Assembly: GCA_030609445.1 (NCBI GenBank) | Contig: JAUWCF010000068.1 | Span: 1-6,059, forward strand | Direction of reading: 5' to 3' | Length of the DNA: 6,059 nucleotides | DNA from: Thermoplasmatota archaeon | Lineage (GTDB): Archaea > Thermoplasmatota > E2 > DHVEG-1 | The notes under the pieces: generated by a model | What the model was told of the DNA's origin: nothing | Databases searched by the model: none | The model's input: the letters and a program-made list of their open reading frames with translations, nothing else | Part shown: positions 1 through 5,881 of the stretch, piece by piece | Layout of the letters: each line of letters starts with the position of its first letter | How positions within the stretch are numbered: the stretch's first letter is position 1 | Translations under genes and position numbers: made by a program

Positions 1-40
1 AAACTCATCGATTATTTCACGTTTTATTCCCGTACTCTCA

Positions 41-57
41 TAAAATGAAAAAGAAGG
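41..57 (-). terminator. T-rich terminator-like stretch after nadX
   Basis: On the minus strand this reads CCTTCTTTTTCATTTTA, 80-96 bases past the nadX stop. Archaeal RNA polymerase commonly stops at such T-rich stretches without a hairpin. It is the only obvious candidate in the first 136 bases, which otherwise show no convincing gene. Confidence 0.3.
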
Positions 58-136
58 AATGGCCCATATTACCTAAGATTTGGGACTTTAGAGGTTTACA
101 AAGTAAATGTTCAATGTTTATTTTGGGAGGATGTCA

Positions 137-904
137 CTACGCCCCTATTTGGATTGGGTCAATAATCCTTCTCAGTGTTGCAATTGCAGATAAAGACGCC
201 ATATAACTTGATCCTGGGTTATTAGGATTTGGCATATTCTCAAGTTCAACACGTAATCTACCAAATGCTCCATGAGCAAGAATCTTATGGCTTATCCGAG
301 TCGCAACAGGGTCTGCAACGATCTCCACCTTGGTGTCATCAAACCCTTTTCCAGCAAGGGAAAGACTTGCAGCTACATTTATATTTGCAGGGAATTTTTT
401 CACTGCATCTCTGGCATTTCCCTCAAAAAGAACAGTTCGCTCATCAAAGCTTTTACCAAATGACACAGGAGGCTTTGTTGTCACAAGAGTTACTTCATTT
501 AACCCACCAACGCCTGCAGATAATATGCCATCGATTCCACATACTGCACCTGAGGGTACATAAATTTTACAATGTTTTTCTCGTGCAATTTTTTCAAGTT
601 TTTTTCGAAAATGATCGTCAAATAAACTTCCTACACTCATGAGAATTAAGTCTTTATCTTCTTTGAGAATTTGTTCAGCATATTCCATTACTGCTTGTTG
701 TGAGGCTCCTTCAAAGACAACATCGACATCGTTTAAAAAATCAGTTACATTCTGTATTTCTCCTTTTTTAATTGTCTTACATAGAGCTTTTGACGCTTTT
801 TTATTGATGTCATAGAGATATATTTTTTTGATTTCTTTCATTGCATCAGCTGCTTTTGCAACATCAGTTCCTATAGCTCCGCAACCAATTATTCCAAGAT
901 TCAT
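137..904 (-). CDS. nadX: L-aspartate dehydrogenase, first step of NAD biosynthesis
   Basis: This 255-residue protein matches the archaeal/Thermotoga-type L-aspartate dehydrogenase family in length and layout. The family oxidises L-aspartate with NAD(P)+ to iminoaspartate, which quinolinate synthase (NadA) then uses; it replaces the flavin enzyme NadB. Visible in the sequence: an N-terminal Rossmann fold with GCGAIG at residues 7-12, followed by an acidic residue (D32) after the second strand; VPSGAVCGIDG near 116-126; the substrate-side NINVAA stretch at 174-179; SHKI at 205-208, whose H206 sits about 49 residues from the C-terminus as the family's catalytic His does; and the closing NPNNP segment at 226-230. 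The ATG is 48 bases from the divergent nadC start, with a TATA-like box about 34 bases upstream, so the transcript is probably almost leaderless. The stop is TAG. The family call is secure; cofactor preference cannot be read from sequence. Confidence 0.93.
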   Translation of the reverse strand: MNLGIIGCGAIGTDVAKAADAMKEIKKIYLYDINKKASKALCKTIKKGEIQNVTDFLNDVDVVFEGASQQAVMEYAEQILKEDKDLILMSVGSLFDDHFRKKLEKIAREKHCKIYVPSGAVCGIDGILSAGVGGLNEVTLVTTKPPVSFGKSFDERTVLFEGNARDAVKKFPANINVAASLSLAGKGFDDTKVEIVADPVATRISHKILAHGAFGRLRVELENMPNPNNPGSSYMASLSAIATLRRIIDPIQIGA

Positions 905-916
905 ACGTATACCAAA

Positions 917-926
917 ACCTTAAAAC
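917..926 (+). promoter_or_regulatory. TATA-like box for nadC
   Basis: TTAAAA at 920-925 lies about 30 bases before the nadC ATG, with CCAAAACC upstream as a possible BRE. With the usual archaeal spacing of about 25 bases, transcription would start at or a few bases before the ATG, giving a leaderless mRNA. No Shine-Dalgarno site is present, which agrees. Confidence 0.4.
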
Positions 927-934
927 AGTTTGTC

Positions 935-942
935 CATATAAA
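935..942 (-). promoter_or_regulatory. TATA-like box for nadX
   Basis: On the minus strand this reads TTTATATG, centred about 34 bases before the nadX ATG, predicting a leader of about 9 bases. It is too close to the nadC ATG to serve that gene. The two divergent promoters would therefore overlap within the 48-base spacer. Confidence 0.4.
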
Positions 943-952
943 AAATATTGTT

Positions 953-1768
953 ATGGACGATATTGATCGCTTTCTTAAAGAAGATCTAGGGGAAAAAGGA
1001 GATATAACTTCTGAGTCTCTTTTTACAAGTGAGCAGGCTTCTGCAGAAATTATCGCACTGGATGATTGTATTATTGCAGGTATTGAAGAAATGAAAACAG
1101 TTTTTGATAAAACAGGAGCTGTTGCAACGTTAAATATATCTGACGGAGATTTTATCGAAAAAGGAACAGTTGTTGCTACAATTAAAGGATCTGCTCATTC
1201 CATTCTTAATGGGGAACGATTAGCGTTAAACATTATTGGTCGGATGAGTGGGATTGCAACTGAAACAAAGAAACTTGTGGATAAATGCAGAATCATTAAT
1301 CCGAAGGTAACAATTGCTGCGACAAGAAAAACAACACCTGGATTTCGGAAATACGAAAAAAAAGCAGTTGTTGTAGGCAGAGGAGAATCTCATAGATTTG
1401 GATTATTTGATGCTGTTATGATCAAAGATAATCATTTAAAACTAATTGGTTCTGTTGAAGAGGCAATAAAAAAAGTAAAAGAAAATGTTTCTGATACAAT
1501 TATTGAAATTGAAGTAGAAAACATGCATGATGCAGAAACTGCTGCAGCATTGCATGTTGATGTTATTATGCTTGACAACTTTAATCCGAAAGAAGGAAAG
1601 GCTGTTGCAAAAAAAATTAGGAAGATAAATCCAGACGTTCTTATCGAAATATCAGGAGGCGTTACTGAAAGAAATATAAAAAAATATGCTTCTTTTGCAG
1701 ATCGCATTTCCGTTGGTTATTTGACGCATTCGATAAAAAATAAAGATTTTTCTTTGGAAATAAAATAG
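953..1768 (+). CDS. nadC: Nicotinate-nucleotide pyrophosphorylase (quinolinate phosphoribosyltransferase)
   Basis: NadC converts quinolinate and PRPP to nicotinate mononucleotide, CO2 and pyrophosphate, the entry of the de novo route into the NAD pathway. The 271-residue length is normal for the family. The N-terminal domain carries EDLGEKGDIT (10-19), a GDFIEKG turn (65-71) and the helix NGERLALN (86-93). The barrel domain carries the phosphate/quinolinate-binding TRKTTPG (124-130), SHRFGL (146-151), KDNH (158-161), the acidic strand IEIEVEN (184-190), MLDNF (206-210) and the phosphate-binding ISGG (233-236), followed by DRISVGYLTHS (250-260). All the usual active-site residues appear present. 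The ATG fits the family's normal N-terminus, and a TTAAAA box 28-33 bases upstream predicts a leaderless or nearly leaderless mRNA. It is divergent from nadX, which works two steps earlier in the same pathway; nadA is not in the window. A run of seven T follows the TAG stop. Confidence 0.96.
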   Translation: MDDIDRFLKEDLGEKGDITSESLFTSEQASAEIIALDDCIIAGIEEMKTVFDKTGAVATLNISDGDFIEKGTVVATIKGSAHSILNGERLALNIIGRMSGIATETKKLVDKCRIINPKVTIAATRKTTPGFRKYEKKAVVVGRGESHRFGLFDAVMIKDNHLKLIGSVEEAIKKVKENVSDTIIEIEVENMHDAETAAALHVDVIMLDNFNPKEGKAVAKKIRKINPDVLIEISGGVTERNIKKYASFADRISVGYLTHSIKNKDFSLEIK

Positions 1769-1769
1769 A

Positions 1770-1776
1770 TTTTTTT
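1770..1776 (+). terminator. Poly-T terminator after nadC
   Basis: Seven T in a row begin two bases after the nadC TAG stop, a typical archaeal factor-independent termination signal. It separates nadC from ftsZ. Confidence 0.5.
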
Positions 1777-1803
1777 AGGAAACGTTTAAGAATAAAAATG
1801 TTA

Positions 1804-1817
1804 TTACAATATTGTAA
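1804..1817. promoter_or_regulatory. 14-base perfect palindrome upstream of the ftsZ TATA box (candidate operator)
   Basis: TTACAATATTGTAA is a perfect inverted repeat with no spacer, the kind of site a dimeric regulator binds. It directly abuts the predicted ftsZ TATA box and covers the BRE position, so a bound protein would affect recruitment of TBP/TFB. The binding protein is unknown, and AT-rich DNA does produce such palindromes by chance. Confidence 0.35.
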
Positions 1818-1826
1818 AAAATATAA
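1818..1826 (+). promoter_or_regulatory. TATA box for ftsZ
   Basis: AAATATAAT is centred about 49 bases before the ftsZ ATG. Transcription would begin near 1847-1850, leaving a leader of about 22 bases that contains the GGTGA Shine-Dalgarno site at 1859-1863. Confidence 0.5.
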
Positions 1827-1870
1827 TATTCGTAAAGAGGGATTGTCATTTAGAGGATGGTGACTGATTA

Positions 1871-3037
1871 ATGAGGAAGATAGTTGAGGATGTAATTGCA
1901 GCTGAAAATAATAAGAAAGAAAATAATGCAAAAAAATCTAAAAAAGATGTTAAGAAAGTAATTGAGAAACCTATTCCAGTTGAACATCAAAAAAACGTTA
2001 AAATTGCAGGTGTTAACAATAAAGAATTGGAAGAGGTTCTTGCTGGTCTAACAACAACCATTAAAGTTGTTGGATGCGGCGGTGCCGGAACCAATACTAT
2101 TGCACGTTGTTTTGCAGAGAGCATAACTGGTGCAGATTTGATATCTATTAATACCGATGCTCAACATCTTTTACTCTCAGAATCGCCCCATAAAATCTTG
2201 ATTGGGAGACATCTCACTCGTGGTCTTGGTGCTGGTTCGCTTCCACAAATCGGAGAAGAAGCTGCAAGAGAAAGTGATCATGACATCCGTGAATCTATTG
2301 TCCCTGCAGATATGATTTTTGTAACATGTGGTCTTGGTGGAGGAACAGGCACTGGTTCTGCTCCGATAGTTGCACAAATTGCAAAAGAAACAGGTGCCTT
2401 AACAATTGGTGTTGTAACTTTACCATTTAGTGTCGAAGGCAGTGTACGAATGGAGAATGCAGAAACTGGTCTACAACGACTGCGAGATATCTGTGACACA
2501 GTAATTGTTATACCAAATGACAAACTCCTTGACATTGTTCCTAATCTTTCACTTAATTCTGCGTTTAAGGTTGCCGATGAAGTACTGATGCGATCAATCA
2601 AAGGGATAACTGAGATGATTACAATGCCCGGTCTTGTTAATTTAGATTTTGCAGATCTTAAAACAGTGATGAAACGAGGTGGTGTCGCTATGATTGGTCT
2701 TGGCGAAGCAGAAGGTGAAAACAAGGCAGTAAACGCTGTTTCTGAAGCTTTAAACTCTCCATTACTTGAAGTAGATATTTCAGAGGCAACAGGTGCTCTA
2801 GTCAATGTAACTGGTGGAGAGGATATGACTATTTCCGAGGCTGAAAAGGTTGTACAAGAAATTTATTCAAAGATTGATCCAAACGCACGTATTATCTGGG
2901 GAACTACTATTGAACCATCACTTAAGCGAAATATCAGAGCAATGCTTGTAATTACTGGAGTGAAATCAAAACAGATACTTGGTCCTGCGCACAGGTCAAT
3001 TGAACACAGAGAAATGGGAATTGATGTTGTTTCATAA
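1871..3037 (+). CDS. ftsZ: Cell division protein FtsZ (archaeal FtsZ1-like tubulin-family GTPase)
   Basis: FtsZ polymerises with GTP at the cytoplasmic face of the membrane to form the division ring. This 388-residue protein has the full GTPase core: [10 protein letters not shown] (68-77), INTDAQ (93-98), RGLGAGSLP (117-125), the tubulin signature GGGTGTG (156-162), and the T7 loop NLDFADL (257-263), with D259 and D262 where the catalytic acids that act on the neighbouring subunit's GTP lie. The second domain runs to the ITGV strand (361-364). The N-terminus adds about 60 residues: a short helix ([11 protein letters not shown]), a Lys/Asn-rich stretch, then ELEEVLAGL leading into the core, as in archaeal FtsZ1 proteins. 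The C-terminus ends in a short GIDVV motif without the long linker and tail of many bacterial FtsZs. GGTGA (1859-1863) lies 7 bases before the ATG and fits the archaeal anti-Shine-Dalgarno. It stands directly upstream of secE-spt5-rpl11, a known euryarchaeal order, but with its own promoter and terminator-like signal. Confidence 0.96.
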   Translation: MRKIVEDVIAAENNKKENNAKKSKKDVKKVIEKPIPVEHQKNVKIAGVNNKELEEVLAGLTTTIKVVGCGGAGTNTIARCFAESITGADLISINTDAQHLLLSESPHKILIGRHLTRGLGAGSLPQIGEEAARESDHDIRESIVPADMIFVTCGLGGGTGTGSAPIVAQIAKETGALTIGVVTLPFSVEGSVRMENAETGLQRLRDICDTVIVIPNDKLLDIVPNLSLNSAFKVADEVLMRSIKGITEMITMPGLVNLDFADLKTVMKRGGVAMIGLGEAEGENKAVNAVSEALNSPLLEVDISEATGALVNVTGGEDMTISEAEKVVQEIYSKIDPNARIIWGTTIEPSLKRNIRAMLVITGVKSKQILGPAHRSIEHREMGIDVVS

Positions 3038-3089
3038 GAAAGAAACTTGAAACATGCAACATCTTTCACTTTGAAAAAATATCCTTAAT

Positions 3090-3117
3090 ATTTCTTTTTT
3101 CTCTCATTTTAATTTTG
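3090..3117 (+). terminator. T-rich terminator-like region after ftsZ
   Basis: This stretch, 53-80 bases past the ftsZ stop, contains TTTCTTTTTT, then CATTTTAATTTTG. It is a typical archaeal T-rich termination zone and suggests that ftsZ is transcribed separately from secE-spt5-rpl11. The rest of the 176-base gap holds only the secE promoter. Confidence 0.5.
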
Positions 3118-3173
3118 ATTCATAAGAGTTTTGAGATAAAAATTGGTATTGTTGTCTTAAAATCAGGCAAACT

Positions 3174-3183
3174 CTTTATATAG
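3174..3183 (+). promoter_or_regulatory. TATA box for the secE-spt5-rpl11 operon
   Basis: CTTTATATAG is a near-consensus archaeal TATA box. Transcription would start around 3204, leaving a 19-base leader to the GTG at 3223 with AGGTG at 3212-3216 as ribosome binding site. No other promoter-like site is evident before rpl11, since the internal gaps are 16 and 6 bases. Confidence 0.65.
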
Positions 3184-3211
3184 GACTTATTATTTGACCC
3201 TTACTCGTTAT

Positions 3212-3216
3212 AGGTG
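3212..3216 (+). promoter_or_regulatory. Shine-Dalgarno site that decides the secE start
   Basis: AGGTG complements the CACCU part of the archaeal 16S rRNA 3' end and stands 6 bases before the GTG at 3223. It overlaps the other candidate GTG at 3214, which argues against that one. Confidence 0.5.
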
Positions 3217-3222
3217 TCTAGA

Positions 3223-3474
3223 GTGAAAAAAGAAGGCAGTATACTTGACAGAGCATGGGAATTACAGCATAGAATTGAAGTAAGACAGGAAAGAATAGGG
3301 AAAGGAAAATACGGGCGAGTTCTAAAGATGGCTCGGAAACCTACTAATGAAGAATATGAGAAAACAGCAAAGGTTACGGCTCTTGGCATCCTTGCAGTTG
3401 GAGCATTAGGTTTTGCAATCTATATGATAGTAGATCAAGTAATACCCTGGATACTCTCATCACTTGGTTATTGA
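3223..3474 (+). CDS. secE: Preprotein translocase subunit SecE (Sec61-gamma/Sss1 type)
   Basis: SecE clamps the SecY channel in the cytoplasmic membrane for protein export and insertion. The C-terminal half has the archaeal/eukaryotic hallmark: an amphipathic helix with RKPT (38-41) and EEYEKTAKV (43-51), then one transmembrane helix (about 53-73) and a short tail. Ahead of this is a charged helical region (about 6-37, with KGKYGRVLKMA) that makes the protein longer than the 55-65 residues typical of many archaeal SecEs. I chose the GTG at 3223 (83 residues) because AGGTG at 3212-3216 sits 6 bases before it, the same spacing as for rpl11. The GTG at 3214 would give 86 residues but lies inside that Shine-Dalgarno site, with only about 10 bases of predicted leader. 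It is the first gene after a strong TATA box, and its stop is 16 bases before the preferred spt5 start. Confidence 0.92.
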   Translation: MKKEGSILDRAWELQHRIEVRQERIGKGKYGRVLKMARKPTNEEYEKTAKVTALGILAVGALGFAIYMIVDQVIPWILSSLGY

Positions 3475-3480
3475 ACGGTT

Positions 3481-3484
3481 GGTG
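3481..3484 (+). promoter_or_regulatory. Shine-Dalgarno site that decides the spt5 start
   Basis: GGTG lies 6 bases before the GTG at 3491, just after the secE stop. The in-frame starts at 3464 and 3482 have no comparable site. Confidence 0.4.
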
Positions 3485-3490
3485 TATATC

Positions 3491-4000
3491 GTGCAGAATA
3501 CTGATTTTGAAGAAGCTTCTGAAGAAAAATCATTAATATTTACTTTAAAAACACAGGTTGGGAAAGAACAAAGCGCTGCTGATCTAATTAATAGCAGAGC
3601 AGAAAAATCAAAACTTGATATTCCAGCAATACTTGCCACACCTGAACTTCGTGGATATATTTTTGTTGAAGGCTTTGATGAAGAATTGTTAAAAAATGTG
3701 ATTAAGACAATGTCATATTCTCGAAACATGCTTGATGGTGATACGCCTATTGATCAGATTGAACATTTTCTCACACCAACTTCCGCGGTTGCAAAGATTA
3801 CCGAGGGAGATATCGTTGAAATGGTTGCAGGGCCATTTAGAGGCGAAAAAGCAAAAATTACCCATATTGATTATTCAAAAGAGGAAATCACTGTTGAACT
3901 TTTAGATTCAATGGTTCCTATTCCAATTACTGTTCGCGGAGAACAAGTTCGAGTTATTAAAAGAAAAGAGGAAGATTCCAAAGAAGAAACAAAGGAGTGA
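3491..4000 (+). CDS. spt5: Transcription elongation factor Spt5 (NusG homologue)
   Basis: Archaeal Spt5, with Spt4, bridges the RNA polymerase clamp and raises processivity; its KOW domain can contact the ribosome. Numbered from GTG 3491 (169 residues), the NGN domain begins at LIFTLKT (15-21) followed by VGKEQSAADLI, and contains the typical ELRGYIFVEG (52-61). The KOW domain starts at EGDIVEMVAGPFRGEKAKI (105-123) and closes with VPIPITVRGEQVRVI (142-156). A charged Lys/Glu tail of about 13 residues ends the protein. Most archaeal Spt5 proteins begin almost at the first NGN strand, so about 14 residues here are extra. In-frame upstream starts exist at 3482 (GTG) and 3464 (TTG, overlapping the end of secE). 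I prefer 3491 because GGTG at 3481-3484 is 6 bases before it, matching secE and rpl11. The gene lies between secE and rpl11 in one likely operon. Confidence 0.94.
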   Translation: MQNTDFEEASEEKSLIFTLKTQVGKEQSAADLINSRAEKSKLDIPAILATPELRGYIFVEGFDEELLKNVIKTMSYSRNMLDGDTPIDQIEHFLTPTSAVAKITEGDIVEMVAGPFRGEKAKITHIDYSKEEITVELLDSMVPIPITVRGEQVRVIKRKEEDSKEETKE

Positions 4001-4006
4001 AAACGT

Positions 4007-4483
4007 ATGGCAGAAACAATCGAGGCGCTTGTTGAAGGCGGAAAGGCATCTGCAGGTCCACCACTTGGTCCAGCTCTTGGTCCGATGGGTGTTAATATTA
4101 TGCAGGTTATCAACACTATTAACGATAAAACCAAAGAGTTTAGTGGCATGAAGGTTCCAGTGAAAGTAATTATTGATCCTACTACAAAAAATTTTGAAAT
4201 TGAAGTTGGAACACCTCCTGCTGCATCATTAATTATTAACGAGATGGGTGCAGAGAAAGGAGCCAGTTCACCATCGAGACATACTGCAGGAAATATCACC
4301 ATTGATCAGGCAATTAAAGTTGCAAAGATGAAATTTGATACTCTTTTAGGCAAAGATTTAAAACATAAAACAAAAGAAATTGTTGGGACCTGTCGTTCAA
4401 TGGGTGTTACTATTGAAGGAAAGAAACCCAGTGAGATACAAAAAGCAATTGATGACGGCGAATTTGATGCTAAATTCGTCTAA
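4007..4483 (+). CDS. rpl11: Large-subunit ribosomal protein L11 (uL11)
   Basis: L11 binds the GTPase-associated region of 23S rRNA at the base of the ribosomal stalk, where it helps the elongation factors act. The 158-residue length is typical for Archaea. The N-terminal domain shows the proline-rich PPLGPALGPMGVN (18-30), GMKVPVKVIID (47-57) and TPPAASLI (69-76). The C-terminal rRNA-binding domain runs from NITIDQAIKVAK (96-107) through the conserved GTCRSMGV (127-134) to the end. GGAGTGA (3994-4000), which overlaps the spt5 stop, precedes the ATG by 6 bases, so the two genes are close-coupled. In many euryarchaea L1, P0 and L12 come next; here the last 14 bases overlap the end of the convergent PHP gene, so the operon ends with L11. 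Confidence 0.97.
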   Translation: MAETIEALVEGGKASAGPPLGPALGPMGVNIMQVINTINDKTKEFSGMKVPVKVIIDPTTKNFEIEVGTPPAASLIINEMGAEKGASSPSRHTAGNITIDQAIKVAKMKFDTLLGKDLKHKTKEIVGTCRSMGVTIEGKKPSEIQKAIDDGEFDAKFV

Positions 4484-5141
4484 ATCCTCGTTGAAAGAAT
4501 TGTTTGATTGATTTCATCATACGATCTTGCCGGTATTCAAGCGGCATCGTAATCCCTTTACCCCATGTTTTTTTCTTATTAATCTCTGAAAGAATACTAT
4601 CAATATTCATATCAGTAGTATCAACAGTTGTATACGCATATCCAGCATAAATAGGATCATGGGCATCACTTCCACCCGTTCCACCAAGACCATATTCTTT
4701 TGCGATTTTTGCTGTTTTTAAGTTTGTTTGTGGAAGACTGCAGCTGTTAAATACTTCAATTGCCGAGATTTTTGTTTGAATGTTTCTGAGTTTTTCTTTT
4801 TTTATTCCAGACATGTTTCTAAAAAGATGAGGAACAACTGGCAAGCCTCCTGCATCAATTATTTTTTCTACGGTTTCATCTACAGAAAGATGTCTTTTGA
4901 TGTTTTCTGTCACATTGAGCGCCAACATATGTCCATCTTTTGTTGATATCTCAACACCAGGGATAACAATAAACTCTTTTGGTTTAACTTTTAATGCTTT
5001 AAGACCACCTTCTACAGTATTATGATCTGTTATTGCTATTCCCTGTAGTCCTTTTTTCTGAAGTATTTTGATGATATCTTTTGGAGATCCTGTTGCATCC
5101 TCTGAATATTGGGAATGAATATGTAAATCTAATTTTAACAT
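4470..5141 (-). CDS. PHP-domain metal-dependent phosphoesterase
   Basis: The PHP fold (polymerase and histidinol phosphatase) is a seven-stranded barrel that hydrolyses phosphoesters with two or three metal ions. The expected ligands are all visible in this 223-residue protein: DLHIHSQYSED (D5, H7, H9, D15), ITDHN (D39, H40), PGVEIST (E64), GH (H71), PH (H105) and GSDAHD (D159, H161). The part after residue 165 (AYTTVD, then an ILSEINKKK helix) resembles the short PHP-associated C-terminal region of stand-alone archaeal and bacterial PHP proteins, such as TrpH-like ones. The natural substrate cannot be told; relatives include nucleotide and RNA 3'-5' phosphoesterases and histidinol phosphatase. 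No DNA polymerase domain is attached. The ATG at 5141 starts right at the first metal-binding strand and has no strong Shine-Dalgarno site. It is co-oriented with the membrane protein gene 95 bases upstream and convergent with rpl11. Confidence 0.88.
   Translation of the reverse strand: MLKLDLHIHSQYSEDATGSPKDIIKILQKKGLQGIAITDHNTVEGGLKALKVKPKEFIVIPGVEISTKDGHMLALNVTENIKRHLSVDETVEKIIDAGGLPVVPHLFRNMSGIKKEKLRNIQTKISAIEVFNSCSLPQTNLKTAKIAKEYGLGGTGGSDAHDPIYAGYAYTTVDTTDMNIDSILSEINKKKTWGKGITMPLEYRQDRMMKSIKQFFQRGFRRI
4568..4574 (+). terminator. Poly-T run that may end the secE-spt5-rpl11 transcript
   Basis: Seven T in a row on the plus strand, 85 bases past the rpl11 stop and inside the convergent PHP gene. 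If used, the operon mRNA would carry a 3' end antisense to the last part of the PHP gene. Confidence 0.3.
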
Positions 5142-5204
5142 GGTTTAAACATCCAGTTGCAATTGGTAGCCTGCATCTCTATTAGAAATTTACGGTTAAT
5201 CGAC

Positions 5205-5215
5205 CAATATAATTA
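5205..5215 (-). promoter_or_regulatory. TATA-like box for the PHP gene
   Basis: On the minus strand, AATTATATT is centred about 68 bases before the PHP ATG, predicting a leader of about 40 bases. The surrounding 95-base gap is very AT-rich, so the match is weak evidence; the gene could also be read from the membrane-protein promoter. Confidence 0.25.
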
Positions 5216-5236
5216 TTAAAGATATCTATAAATGAT

Positions 5237-5746
5237 TTAGACAGTGAAAACAACAATCCATGCAGCAATATTAACAATTATTGCAAAAAGACCCATACGA
5301 TAACTATTTGCCCAACTGATTTTAAGTATATATCTTGAAACAAAAACAAAAGAAAGGAAAATAAGGAATAATGCAATAATGAGTCCACCGATCCATGCGC
5401 CAAATATCAGTTCAGATAATAAGCCAACTATGCTTATTATTACAACTGCAAAAAGAAAGGTTTTTTTTGAAAAATCAAGTACATCTCTATTCATAATGAG
5501 TTTATTTCTATCAAGAAGGTATATCCCTGCATATACGATGAGTATGTCAATAAAGAAATCGATAACAAATACAAAAAGAATCCATAATATAGGAACAGTA
5601 TTGATATTGCTTGGACCTAAAAATACAGGTTCAGGATCTGGATAAACAGGAATAGGATTTGCATTAACTGAAAAAACACATACAACAGGTACCAATATGA
5701 TCAATAAAGCTGAAACAGCCAAAGTAAATCTAACATTAATACCCAT
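5237..5746 (-). CDS. Membrane protein of unknown function with N-terminal signal/anchor and four further TM segments
   Basis: I do not recognise a characterised family. Counting from the ATG at 5746 (169 residues), the protein begins with a short positive N-terminus and a hydrophobic stretch (about 7-27) that ends in VNA, a plausible signal-peptidase site near residue 29. A proline-rich stretch follows (NPIPVYPDPEP, about 30-40), probably outside the cell. Four hydrophobic segments come next, at about 50-77 (with acidic residues D63 and D67 inside), 96-115, 118-138 and 150-168. The charged loop DRNKLIMNRDVLDFSKK lies between the first two. A GTG at 5755 would add three residues, but the TATA box at about 5769-5780 predicts a start of transcription near 5746-5748, which favours the ATG and a leaderless mRNA. 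The gene is followed, 95 bases on, by the PHP gene on the same strand; nothing in the sequence links the two functionally. Confidence 0.8.
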   Translation of the reverse strand: MGINVRFTLAVSALLIILVPVVCVFSVNANPIPVYPDPEPVFLGPSNINTVPILWILFVFVIDFFIDILIVYAGIYLLDRNKLIMNRDVLDFSKKTFLFAVVIISIVGLLSELIFGAWIGGLIIALFLIFLSFVFVSRYILKISWANSYRMGLFAIIVNIAAWIVVFTV

Positions 5747-5768
5747 ATCGTACACATATCTATTTTTA

Positions 5769-5780
5769 ATATATAAAAAC
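5769..5780 (-). promoter_or_regulatory. TATA box for the membrane protein gene
   Basis: On the minus strand this reads GTTTTTATATAT, centred about 27 bases before 5746-5748. The predicted transcript starts at or just before the ATG at 5746, which would make it leaderless and excludes the GTG at 5755. Confidence 0.5.
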
Positions 5781-5830
5781 AGGAGGTAAACTACAAAAAA
5801 AGAGGGGGGAAAACTTGGTGAATCAAAAAG

Positions 5831-5844
5831 AAAACATTATATAA
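5831..5844 (+). promoter_or_regulatory. BRE/TATA promoter in the right-hand gene-free region
   Basis: AAAACATTATATAA combines an A-rich BRE-like segment with a TTATATA box. It points rightward, away from the membrane protein gene, and predicts transcription from about 5866, just ahead of the possible 34-residue ORF. Confidence 0.45.
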
Positions 5845-5881
5845 CCCAATTTTATTGTCCGGCTTGGGAGAGGCAAAACTT

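Noticed and set aside
1..73. Minus-strand open frame at the left edge, with protein-like codons (YESTGIKREIIDEF)
   Set aside because: It has an in-frame TAG upstream and no ATG, GTG or TTG in the visible part, and it lies across a T-rich stretch. It could be a gene fragment, but the window gives no support for a start.
45..206. Plus-strand frame of 53 codons starting at ATG 45
   Set aside because: Its second half is antisense to the conserved 3' end of nadX, it has no ribosome binding site or promoter, and the peptide resembles no family. It looks like a chance open frame.
2278..2805. Long minus-strand frame (175 codons) inside ftsZ
   Set aside because: It is fully antisense to the conserved FtsZ GTPase core, whose codon constraints explain the open frame.
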